DNA from: Candidatus Rifleibacteriota bacterium
GTDB taxonomy: Bacteria > Riflebacteria > Ozemobacteria > Ozemobacterales > Ozemobacteraceae
DNA: 5,242 nt
NCBI GenBank assembly: GCA_017526725.1
Contig: JAFXRA010000343.1
Location: 1 to 5,242 of the forward strand
Direction of reading: 5' to 3'
Part shown: positions 1 through 5,037 of the stretch, one piece after another
Position numbering within the stretch: position 1 is the first letter of the stretch
Layout: each line of letters starts with the position of its first letter
Program-made: the position numbers and the translations under genes
The notes under the pieces: model-generated
What the model saw: only the letters and a program-made list of their open reading frames with translations
Databases searched by the model: none
Told to the model about the DNA's origin: nothing

Positions 1-66
1 CTATTTCCGTTAAATTGTCGCTTTTGAAGTTATAGAATTCTTCATCAGAACTAAAAAACGACAGTA
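1..66 (-). other. Edge segment: open -1 frame after the 240-residue gene
   Basis: On the minus strand, the frame one base back from that of the 240-residue gene stays open from a TGA just inside that gene's 3' end to the window edge. After the gene's stop it reads VILSFFSSDEEF and onward for about 23 codons. It has no ATG, GTG or TTG after the TGA, so it cannot start a gene by itself here. It could be the displaced tail of the upstream gene after a frameshift, or chance, since a frame this short is often open in AT-rich DNA. No convincing terminator is visible in these bases. Confidence 0.2.
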
Positions 67-789
67 TTACCTTATAACATCAACTTTGATATAATTGGGT
101 AAATTATTTAAAACATAATTAACATCAATTTCTGGATATGGTTCAATTAGAATATTACAACCAACTCGACTAAGAAAAAATAAGAAAAATATGGTGAGTT
201 TATTTATTTCTCCTTTATAGTAAACTTTTTGAAGCTGTTTTGTTTCAAAAAATTTAGGAATATTTACAAATATTTCCATGCACTTTTTCATCCAAGACGC
301 CACTATAACATGAGCAGGGCCTACATCTATTGAATTTCCAGCACTCCCATTTTCTCTTGCTAAAGCATAAGCAGCATCACCAAGCATAGGATGAGCTTGT
401 TCCGCAATCAACGAGGTATATTCCAATGGTAATTCAGGAAGCCAGCCAGCAATACCAAGTTTATATTCATCCGATCTTAAAATATGTATATCTTCAAAAG
501 CTGTATAAACCTTTTCTTCTTCAGTCATAGATGGATACTTAACAAAAGTATTGTTAAAAACTTTGCCATATTCAGAGGCTGCTTTTTTATAAGCAGTTAC
601 AAAAGCTTCAATTTGAGGATTTTTTTTCTTTAGTATTACTATATGTGAATTAGTATTACCATCACATATTGGTTTAAAAAGTATATCCAGTTTAGGAATG
701 CCACAAGTTTTCGAGCCTGTATCGCCATTTAAAAGTTGATTAGAAAAGTTTTTAACCTCATCCAAAATTTTGTTAAATAAATTGCCCAT
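67..789 (-). CDS. Unrecognised 240-residue hypothetical protein
   Basis: I do not recognise the family. The N-terminus (residues 1-20) is probably an amphipathic helix without a signal peptide. Residues 55-110 look helical and charged. Residues 125-175 hold an Ala/Gly-rich stretch (GDAAYALARENGSAG near 137-151) that could be a conserved core. Residues 196-215 are strongly hydrophobic (FFLFFL near 201-206) but interrupted by Arg208, so a buried helix or weak membrane association is as likely as a true membrane segment. Four or more Cys are scattered, with no metal-binding spacing. The ATG at 789 is chosen because AGGAGG lies upstream, 11 bases away. An ATG nine bases further upstream is in frame but separated by a TAG. 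The gene is divergent from the methyltransferase and has its own promoter. The 3' end may be frameshifted. That it encodes a real protein is likely; function is unknown. Confidence 0.75.
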   Translation of the reverse strand: MGNLFNKILDEVKNFSNQLLNGDTGSKTCGIPKLDILFKPICDGNTNSHIVILKKKNPQIEAFVTAYKKAASEYGKVFNNTFVKYPSMTEEEKVYTAFEDIHILRSDEYKLGIAGWLPELPLEYTSLIAEQAHPMLGDAAYALARENGSAGNSIDVGPAHVIVASWMKKCMEIFVNIPKFFETKQLQKVYYKGEINKLTIFFLFFLSRVGCNILIEPYPEIDVNYVLNNLPNYIKVDVIR

Positions 790-806
790 CTAATTCATGG
801 CCTCCT
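787..806 (-). promoter_or_regulatory. Shine-Dalgarno and start-stop mini-ORF before the 240-residue gene
   Basis: On the minus strand AGGAGG (801-806) is followed by CC, then ATG AAT TAG (790-798), then directly by the ATG at 789. The spacer from AGGAGG to the gene's ATG is 11 bases, longer than the usual 5-9. The spacer to the first ATG is only two bases, too short for normal initiation. The two-codon ORF is in frame with the gene and ends exactly where the gene begins, so start choice here is unusual. Confidence 0.6.
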
Positions 807-832
807 AACCCGAATTACATTAATAATAAGTA

Positions 833-905
833 TTTTCTAAAAAGTATATCTAAAAATTTTATCCAAATCAACAAAACAATAAAGAATAAATGTTTTCTAA
901 AAATT
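833..905 (+). repeat. Three copies of TCTAAAAA in the divergent promoter region
   Basis: TCTAAAAA occurs at 836-843, 849-856 and 896-903. The first and third copies share the longer TTTTCTAAAAA (833-843, 893-903), and the second and third share TCTAAAAATT. The first copies flank the -10 of the minus promoter. They could be binding sites for a regulator acting on the divergent pair, or simply A/T-rich coincidence. Confidence 0.3.
843..871 (-). promoter_or_regulatory. Sigma70-type promoter for the 240-residue gene
   Basis: On the minus strand TTGATT (866-871) and TATACT (843-848) are separated by exactly 17 bases. Transcription would begin near 836, leaving a leader of about 47 bases that contains the AGGAGG. 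Both boxes are close to consensus and correctly placed, so this is the best promoter for the minus-strand gene. AT-rich DNA gives chance matches, which limits confidence. Confidence 0.55.
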
Positions 906-911
906 GCTAAA

Positions 912-940
912 GAAACAAATAGATTTTTATATGTTATAAT
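912..940 (+). promoter_or_regulatory. Extended -10 promoter for the methyltransferase
   Basis: TATAAT at 935-940 is a perfect -10 and is preceded by TGT (932-934), giving the extended TGnTATAAT form. The -35 at 17-base spacing, GAAACA (912-917), matches consensus only in its last three bases, as is common when the extended -10 is present. Transcription would begin near 947, giving a leader of about 90 bases before the ATG at 1036. Confidence 0.55.
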
Positions 941-958
941 AAATATCCCCATAAATAA

Positions 959-988
959 TAAGCAAATCTCTATACTTATATTTGCTTA
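959..988 (+). repeat. Inverted repeat in the methyltransferase leader
   Basis: TAAGCAAAT (959-967) and ATTTGCTTA (980-988) are a perfect nine-base inverted repeat around a 12-base loop. An overlapping pair, TCTCT (967-971) with AGAGA (988-992), could form an alternative stem, so two mutually exclusive hairpins are possible. It lies about 10 to 40 bases after the predicted transcription start. It may be an operator or an RNA hairpin; no known riboswitch is recognised. Confidence 0.4.
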
Positions 989-1035
989 GAGAACAAATAA
1001 GAAAAAATGTTTTAACGAGGAATACAACAAAAAAT

Positions 1036-1749
1036 ATGAACAACGAAATAAAAACAGATTATAAAAATTCTCTAGATTTTTGGGATTCAGCTTATGAAAA
1101 AGAATCTCAAGATAATTCCTTGGAAAACAACCAGAATTGGAAAGAACTTGCTCCGTCAGAAAAGTTTATAGAAGCCCTTTCTATTTTCTCTAATTGCGAA
1201 AAAGTGCTTGATTATGGTTGTGGGAATAGCTGGGCCAGTATTATTATGGCAAAATTAGGCTGCAAGCAAATTACTGCAGTAGACTTGGTAAAAAACGCAA
1301 TTAATTTTGCTCTTTCCAACATTAAATTTTATAATTTGGAAAAAGCTATCGAAACTTCTGTAATTACCGCAGATTGGCTGCAAAAAGAAGAATCTAATAA
1401 ATATGACGGTTTTTTCTGCTCAAATGTTATTGACGTTGTGCCAGAAGAAATTGCCAACAATATTTTAAAAGAGGCTGCAAGAGTAATAAAACCGGGTTCA
1501 AAATTAATTATTAGCATGAATTTTTATTTAGACACAAGCAAACCTAGCAGCAGAGCCTTTGAATTAAAAAATAGCAATTATATTTATCGTGAAGGTATTC
1601 TGAGAATGGTTACTAGAACCGATGAAGAATGTAGTTCTATTTTATCAAAATATTTTAATATAGAAAAATTAGATCATTTTTCATGGCCTGGAGAAGCAAC
1701 AGAAACAAGAAGACTATTTTATTTAAAAAATAATAAAGTTCTATTTTAA
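1036..1749 (+). CDS. Class I SAM-dependent methyltransferase
   Basis: This 237-residue protein has the Rossmann-type methyltransferase fold. Motif I is VLDYGCGNS at residues 57-65, the glycine loop that binds S-adenosylmethionine. ITAVDL at 79-84 ends in the acidic residue region (Asp83) expected to hold the ribose hydroxyls. YDGFFCSNVIDVVP near 123-136 is the strand and loop close to the acceptor site, and ARVIKPGSKLIIS near 148-160 is the typical post-motif helix and strand. The N-terminus (FWDSAYEKESQDNS) resembles small-molecule methyltransferases of the Methyltransf_11/25 type, but the substrate cannot be inferred. The ATG at 1036 is preferred over an in-frame TTG at 982, which has no ribosome site and lies in a hairpin arm. 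GAGGAA at 1017-1022 is a possible but distant Shine-Dalgarno (13 bases). It is transcribed alone, diverging from the 240-residue gene. Confidence 0.88.
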   Translation: MNNEIKTDYKNSLDFWDSAYEKESQDNSLENNQNWKELAPSEKFIEALSIFSNCEKVLDYGCGNSWASIIMAKLGCKQITAVDLVKNAINFALSNIKFYNLEKAIETSVITADWLQKEESNKYDGFFCSNVIDVVPEEIANNILKEAARVIKPGSKLIISMNFYLDTSKPSSRAFELKNSNYIYREGILRMVTRTDEECSSILSKYFNIEKLDHFSWPGEATETRRLFYLKNNKVLF

Positions 1750-1760
1750 TAAAAATATCA

Positions 1761-1791
1761 GGGTATTTTAATTAATTCATACCTTCTTTTT
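1761..1791 (+). terminator. Weak intrinsic terminator after the methyltransferase
   Basis: GGTAT (1762-1766) pairs with ATACC (1779-1783), with an extra G-T pair at the base, around a 12-base A/T loop. TTCTTTTT follows. The stem is short and the loop large, so termination would be inefficient, but its place 11 bases after the stop codon and the following T-tract fit the role. Confidence 0.4.
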
Positions 1792-1830
1792 CGATAAAGA
1801 GAAATAGTTGTAATTTTACTAATACACCTA

Positions 1831-1866
1831 TTTTCAACTATAAAACACTGTGATATAATACACCAC
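1831..1866 (+). promoter_or_regulatory. Promoter predicting a leaderless kinase mRNA
   Basis: TTTTCA (1831-1836) and a perfect TATAAT (1854-1859) are 17 bases apart, and TGA before the -10 makes an extended -10. Only seven bases (ACACCAC) lie between the -10 and the ATG at 1867, so the transcript should begin at or one base before the start codon. No Shine-Dalgarno is present, in agreement with a leaderless message. Confidence 0.6.
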
Positions 1867-4485
1867 ATGTCTAGAGAAAATTTAAAAATACAACCTGGAA
1901 CCATTATAAACAACAACATGATTATAGAAGAAATTGGTTCGGGCGGAATGGGCGCGGTATATAAAGCCTATGACGAGGCTCTTTCAAGATTTACCGCAAT
2001 CAAGATTATGCATCAGGCTTCCGACAAAACCAATGAGCTTGGAATTGCCAGATTCCAACGAGAAGCCTCTGCTATTGCAAATCTTGACCATTCCGGTATT
2101 GTTAAGATTTATTCTTACGGCGAATATGAAAACCGCCCTTATTTCGTTATGGAATATGTAAACGGTTGGTCTATAAAAGATTTTGTCACTCGTGCACTCT
2201 ATATTCGTAATTCTCAAGAGAGTTTTGAAGATTTAAAGCTTTCTGGCTATGTCAAAGAAGGCGATTCAGACACGCCATATTTTCTCTGTGACCACGCTAA
2301 AGACCCTATTAAAGACAAGGAATACCCTAAAAAAGTCCGTAAATTGATGCAGTCAGCAGCTTCAGCCCTAGCTTGTGCTCACCAGCAGGGCATTATTCAC
2401 AGAGATATTAAATCTTCTAACCTTCTGATAGCCGATGATACACATTTGAAGCTGATTGACTTCGGCTTAGTAAAACAAGACGGAGATAACGACTTAACTC
2501 AAACTGATTTGTTTATGGGCACTTTGAAATACGCAGCACCAGAACAGCTTATGGGAAAAAGAGGCACAGTTTCTTTTGAATCCGATGTTTACAGTCTTGG
2601 CGTAGTTATGTATGAGCTTGCAACTCTCTCCCACCCTATTCAAGCTGATGATACTGCGGCTATAGTTACTGCTATTACTCAAAACAAAATTAAGCGCCCA
2701 AGGCTTATAAATCCAAATATCAGCACAGATTTTGAAAAAATAATTCTGAAATGCCTTTCAAAAGAACCTTCTAAGCGATATAGAAACGCAGGTGAACTTG
2801 CAGTCGCCCTTCAACAAGAAGGTGAGTCACAATCATGGTTTGCTGGTTTCACTGAAATGCTTAAAGGCTGGTTCTTCAGTGAACCTAAGTCTAACGCTGT
2901 AAACAAGCCCAAGGTAAGACCCAAACCCAAAGCTCTGAGGCTTTCTACAAATCCAAGCGAGTTAACAACAGAAAATCTGCCTTTAACTCCTTCGCAACTT
3001 TTCTTAAAATCAGCAAGAAAAAATCTCTATCGAAATTTCGCTATAGCAGATGCGATGGAAGATTTAAAGCAGTCTTACGAAATAGACCCAGCAAATGTTG
3101 ACACTCTGTTCTTAATTTCATTTGCTCTGCTTACCGCTTCTGACCTGTCTAGAATCAAGCATTACATAGACACAACAGAACCTCTTTTGGATATTAACGA
3201 TGAATACGTAATCAGCAAATTCAATTTAATTAAAACGGTTTTTCTGAACAGAGATTATGAAGAAGGCCTGCAGCAGTCTAAGCGTCTGCACATAGTTTAT
3301 CCTGACGACTACGATATATTCTTTATGATTTTCTTCTGTCTGGAATCTCTCGGCGATTACAAAGAAGCTATCGCTGTTTCCACTGAAATCAAAAAACTTG
3401 GCAAGAAAAACAACATTATAGCTGTTGCTCAAAGTGAATGTTATTTCTCAATCATGGATTTCGACAACGCTATAAAGGTTCTTCAAGACAGAATTGCGGA
3501 ATTTCCCAGACTTTATAACCTTCACGTTAAGATTTTCCAAGCATTGATGCTGAGCGGCCGCTATAAGGAAGCTCTCGCAAAAACAAGCGATATTATCAAA
3601 AAAGACCCGTCTAACATGCTGATGAACGTTAATCATGCCAGAGCTCAGATTTTTAACGACGACCTTAAAGGTGCCTACAACACAATGAGAAAAGTTGTGG
3701 GAATGCCTGGCGACGATATGCTCAGAGCTATCAGTTATTGCTGCCTATATAAACTAGCTATTCTTTTGGGCAAAGAAGACCCTGAAAAATACTTGAAACA
3801 GGCTAGAAGTATACGTCCGACTATTTATTTCCCTACTAATGATGAATTGGTCAAAAAGGTTGAATCTGAGCAGATGAAAGGTATTGATGAAGAAGTCGGT
3901 CATCCGGTCTGGTTCCCGGTTGTCAGGTATTACGCCCATAGAATCTGCGTTGATACTCTCGCGCCAAAATCTTTTACCATCGGCAATTACGGCTGTACTT
4001 CTTTCTTTGTTATAGACGAAAATGGAGAGTATTCTCACAACAACATTTTCAGCAATATAAATGTTTATGATGTTGATGAAAGATTCTCTCAGTTGTGGCT
4101 GCCGGAAATCGCTCAGTCACCTTTTATTGATGAAAAAGGGAATATTCTCAAAGCTTCATTCCATACTGTCACAGATGAAGGTAGCGGAGTTGTTACAATT
4201 ACTCATGACGACCCATGGGAAGCTCGCTCTGCAAAATTCATCTATTGCCGATATACAAACGGTCACTTAAAAGGCGAAAATAAAAAGACTTTTGTCCTGC
4301 CATCGCTTCCGCAGCCAGCCTGCTTATCTCAAGCTTTCGTTATCATTATTCCCAAACCCCTAGAAGTGGAAAGCATCAGCAAAACACCTGATGAACAAAT
4401 AGATTTTCTCGGTTTCACCGTTTTATGCTTCTATGAATTTTTATATGCCGGCGAAATATTCAAAGTTCAGGTTAAATTGAAGTAA
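1867..4485 (+). CDS. Ser/Thr protein kinase with TPR-like repeats and unassigned C-terminal domain
   Basis: This 872-residue protein begins with a complete Hanks-type (PknB-like) kinase domain, residues about 16-318. Visible are the glycine loop GSGGMG (24-29), catalytic Lys46 in TAIK, a likely helix-C Glu66, HRD (178-180) with Asn185, DFG (198-200), several activation-loop Thr (211, 213, 219) and APE (224-226). All catalytic residues are present, so it should be active and, as an RD kinase, controlled by loop phosphorylation. About 37 extra residues lie between the hinge (MEYV, 95-98) and HRD. A Lys/Pro-rich linker (340-356) leads to helical TPR-like repeats (about 377-650), likely for protein binding. 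Residues 670-872 form a probably beta-rich domain I do not recognise. There is no signal peptide or membrane helix, unlike classical PknB, so it should be cytosolic. The ATG at 1867 keeps the conserved PGTIINNN lead-in before the glycine loop, and no other in-frame start lies upstream. Substrate and pathway are unknown. Confidence 0.93.
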   Translation: MSRENLKIQPGTIINNNMIIEEIGSGGMGAVYKAYDEALSRFTAIKIMHQASDKTNELGIARFQREASAIANLDHSGIVKIYSYGEYENRPYFVMEYVNGWSIKDFVTRALYIRNSQESFEDLKLSGYVKEGDSDTPYFLCDHAKDPIKDKEYPKKVRKLMQSAASALACAHQQGIIHRDIKSSNLLIADDTHLKLIDFGLVKQDGDNDLTQTDLFMGTLKYAAPEQLMGKRGTVSFESDVYSLGVVMYELATLSHPIQADDTAAIVTAITQNKIKRPRLINPNISTDFEKIILKCLSKEPSKRYRNAGELAVALQQEGESQSWFAGFTEMLKGWFFSEPKSNAVNKPKVRPKPKALRLSTNPSELTTENLPLTPSQLFLKSARKNLYRNFAIADAMEDLKQSYEIDPANVDTLFLISFALLTASDLSRIKHYIDTTEPLLDINDEYVISKFNLIKTVFLNRDYEEGLQQSKRLHIVYPDDYDIFFMIFFCLESLGDYKEAIAVSTEIKKLGKKNNIIAVAQSECYFSIMDFDNAIKVLQDRIAEFPRLYNLHVKIFQALMLSGRYKEALAKTSDIIKKDPSNMLMNVNHARAQIFNDDLKGAYNTMRKVVGMPGDDMLRAISYCCLYKLAILLGKEDPEKYLKQARSIRPTIYFPTNDELVKKVESEQMKGIDEEVGHPVWFPVVRYYAHRICVDTLAPKSFTIGNYGCTSFFVIDENGEYSHNNIFSNINVYDVDERFSQLWLPEIAQSPFIDEKGNILKASFHTVTDEGSGVVTITHDDPWEARSAKFIYCRYTNGHLKGENKKTFVLPSLPQPACLSQAFVIIIPKPLEVESISKTPDEQIDFLGFTVLCFYEFLYAGEIFKVQVKLK

Positions 4486-4510
4486 GTAAGCTCTTCCTTT
4501 TTCTTCTTTT

Positions 4511-4627
4511 TTAATCAATCAATTCTTGCTTTAAAGTTGACAATTTTTCTTTGATTGCTGCTTCATCTCTTTCTTTTGGCTCTTTGGAAAAACATATTGG
4601 GTCTAAACTTGTTCCAGATACTTTCAT
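4511..4627 (-). CDS. Small 38-residue protein, unrecognised
   Basis: On the minus strand an ATG at 4627 opens a 38-codon frame ending in TAA. AGGTG (4632-4636) lies four bases before it, a short but usable ribosome-site spacing. The product begins MKVSGTSLDPICFSKEP and continues as a charged, probably amphipathic helix (about residues 17-38, ending KQELID). It has one Cys (residue 12), no signal peptide and no membrane segment. It converges on the kinase gene, 25 bases from its stop. Upstream is the hairpin and palindrome pair at 4655-4701, which would lie in its leader or promoter. The start context and helix-like composition favour a real gene, but a frame of this length can be chance. No family is recognised. 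Confidence 0.5.
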   Translation of the reverse strand: MKVSGTSLDPICFSKEPKERDEAAIKEKLSTLKQELID

Positions 4628-4654
4628 TTTTCACCTGATATTTAAGACATTTTA

Positions 4655-4685
4655 AGACTTGATAAAGTCAACCTTTATCAAGTCT
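4655..4685. repeat. 13-bp perfect inverted repeat
   Basis: AGACTTGATAAAG (4655-4667) and CTTTATCAAGTCT (4673-4685) are perfectly complementary around the five-base spacer TCAAC. In RNA of either strand this would be a stable hairpin, but neither side has a T-tract, so it is not an intrinsic terminator. On the minus strand it ends 28 bases before the small ORF's ATG. It may be an operator, a leader hairpin or a recombinase or initiator site. Just beside it, TTTAAGAC occurs twice with a 10-base period (4641-4658). Confidence 0.7.
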
Positions 4686-4701
4686 AGTATATATACTAGA
4701 C
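4682..4701. repeat. 20-bp perfect palindrome
   Basis: GTCTAGTATATATACTAGAC is its own reverse complement with no spacer. Its first four bases (4682-4685) are also the end of the adjacent 13-bp inverted repeat, so the two dyads overlap. The TATATATA core could unwind easily. A dimeric repressor site is the simplest reading; extrusion as a cruciform is possible. Confidence 0.7.
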
Positions 4702-4707
4702 CCTTTT

Positions 4708-4735
4708 AAACGCCCAGTGTTACGTTTCGCCCCCC
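4708..4735. other. GC-rich block in the intergenic region
   Basis: This short stretch, with CGCCC, TTACG and a run of six C (4730-4735), stands out in otherwise A/T-rich DNA. AAACG (4708-4712) and CGTTT (4723-4727) could form a five-base stem with a 10-base loop. Read on the minus strand it is G-rich. I see no ORF, tRNA or known RNA motif in it. Confidence 0.35.
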
Positions 4736-4767
4736 TCTTTAGACAAGCAGTATAAAAAAAAATTCAC

Positions 4768-4796
4768 TTGCTTACCATGAAAAAATAGTATATTAT
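4768..4796 (+). promoter_or_regulatory. Weak sigma70-like promoter, plus strand
   Basis: TTGCTT (4768-4773) and TATTAT (4791-4796) are 17 bases apart. The -10 matches five of six consensus bases, but the -35 only three. Transcription would start near 4803 and run through the paired-arm region to the terminator at 4999-5025, giving an RNA of about 220 bases without an ATG-initiated reading frame. The region is A/T-rich, so a chance match is quite possible. Confidence 0.3.
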
Positions 4797-4844
4797 AAAC
4801 TTAGGTAAAAACAGAAGCCAGTTTAAAGAGCCTATATAATATAA

Positions 4845-4992
4845 TTGTTTTTATTGTTGTTGGTAGTTGTTGGTAGTTGTTGTAGTTATTGTTTAGAATA
4901 AGCTTTGATAAGTTAATATAATTAATAACATTCGATAGTTTTGCAACTTATATTTAACAATAAAAACAACAAAAACCAACTACAATAACTAC
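4845..4992. repeat. Interleaved inverted repeats across C-free and G-free blocks
   Basis: TTGTTTTTATTGTT (4845-4858) is the exact reverse complement of AACAATAAAAACAA (4956-4969). A second pair, 4873-4887 with 4978-4992 (AACTACAATAACTAC), matches over 15 bases with one G-T pair. The order is A, B, A', B', so the pairings cross, as in a pseudoknot, rather than nest. The plus strand has no C from 4833 to 4902 and no G from 4944 to 4992. No ATG-initiated frame of note is present. It may be a structured RNA or a DNA structural element; low complexity makes part of the complementarity easier to get by chance. Confidence 0.5.
4857..4885. repeat. 10-bp tandem repeat, nearly three copies
   Basis: TTGTTGGTAG is repeated exactly at 4857-4866 and 4867-4876, followed by a third copy lacking one G (4877-4885). 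It lies within the left arms of the interleaved inverted repeats, so slippage here would offer alternative pairing registers with the right arm. Confidence 0.75.
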
Positions 4993-4993
4993 G

Positions 4994-5025
4994 AAAAAAG
5001 CCTTTGATAAACAAAGGCTATTTTT
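4994..5025. terminator. Bidirectional intrinsic terminator
   Basis: AGCCTTTG (4999-5006) and CAAAGGCT (5012-5019) form an eight-base perfect stem with loop ATAAA. A run of A (4994-4999) precedes it and TATTTTT follows, so it can end transcripts in both directions: the FGE-like gene from the minus strand (19 bases after its stop) and any plus-strand RNA from the intergenic region. A hairpin just downstream of a variable region is also a known element in DGR target recognition, but the T-tracts make a terminator the simpler reading. Confidence 0.8.
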
Positions 5026-5037
5026 CAAGCATTAGCT

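Noticed and set aside
15..63. TTGTCG...CGACA pair as a terminator for the 240-residue gene
   Set aside because: Five paired bases around a loop of about 38, without a properly placed T-tract.
982..1035. In-frame TTG at 982 as the methyltransferase start (255 residues)
   Set aside because: It has no ribosome site, lies inside an inverted-repeat arm, and the extra 18 residues are not part of the methyltransferase fold. The ATG at 1036 is better.
3754..4038. 94-codon minus-strand frame inside the kinase gene, and other opposite-strand frames
   Set aside because: They lie wholly within the kinase or methyltransferase genes, lack ribosome sites and have no recognisable content.
4486..4513. T-rich tract after the kinase stop as an intrinsic terminator
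   Set aside because: CTTCCTTTTTCTTCTTTTTT has no preceding hairpin; termination may occur there by another route, but it cannot be called.
4655..4701. Dyads as a Xer dif or phage attachment site
   Set aside because: Arm length, spacer (five bases) and sequence do not match dif, and there is no integrase gene or second copy in the window.
4835..4840. TATAAT as a second plus-strand -10 box
   Set aside because: No -35 lies at 16-18 bases and there is no TGn extension; it is expected by chance in such A/T-rich DNA.
4857..4885. Tandem repeats as a CRISPR array
   Set aside because: The 10-base units are contiguous, with no unique spacers, and are far too short.
4845..4901. TTG-initiated 18-codon hydrophobic frame on the plus strand
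   Set aside because: It is a by-product of the TTG/GTT repeats, with no Shine-Dalgarno.
4944..4992. AAC-rich block as a DGR template repeat
   Set aside because: It is rich in AAC but lacks the G and C landmarks of the FGE-like C-terminus (TGG, GGTGGC, CTCGGTTTCCG), so it cannot template it.
4845..5025. Retron msr-msd region
   Set aside because: There is no reverse transcriptase in the window and the pairings cross instead of nesting as in retron RNA.
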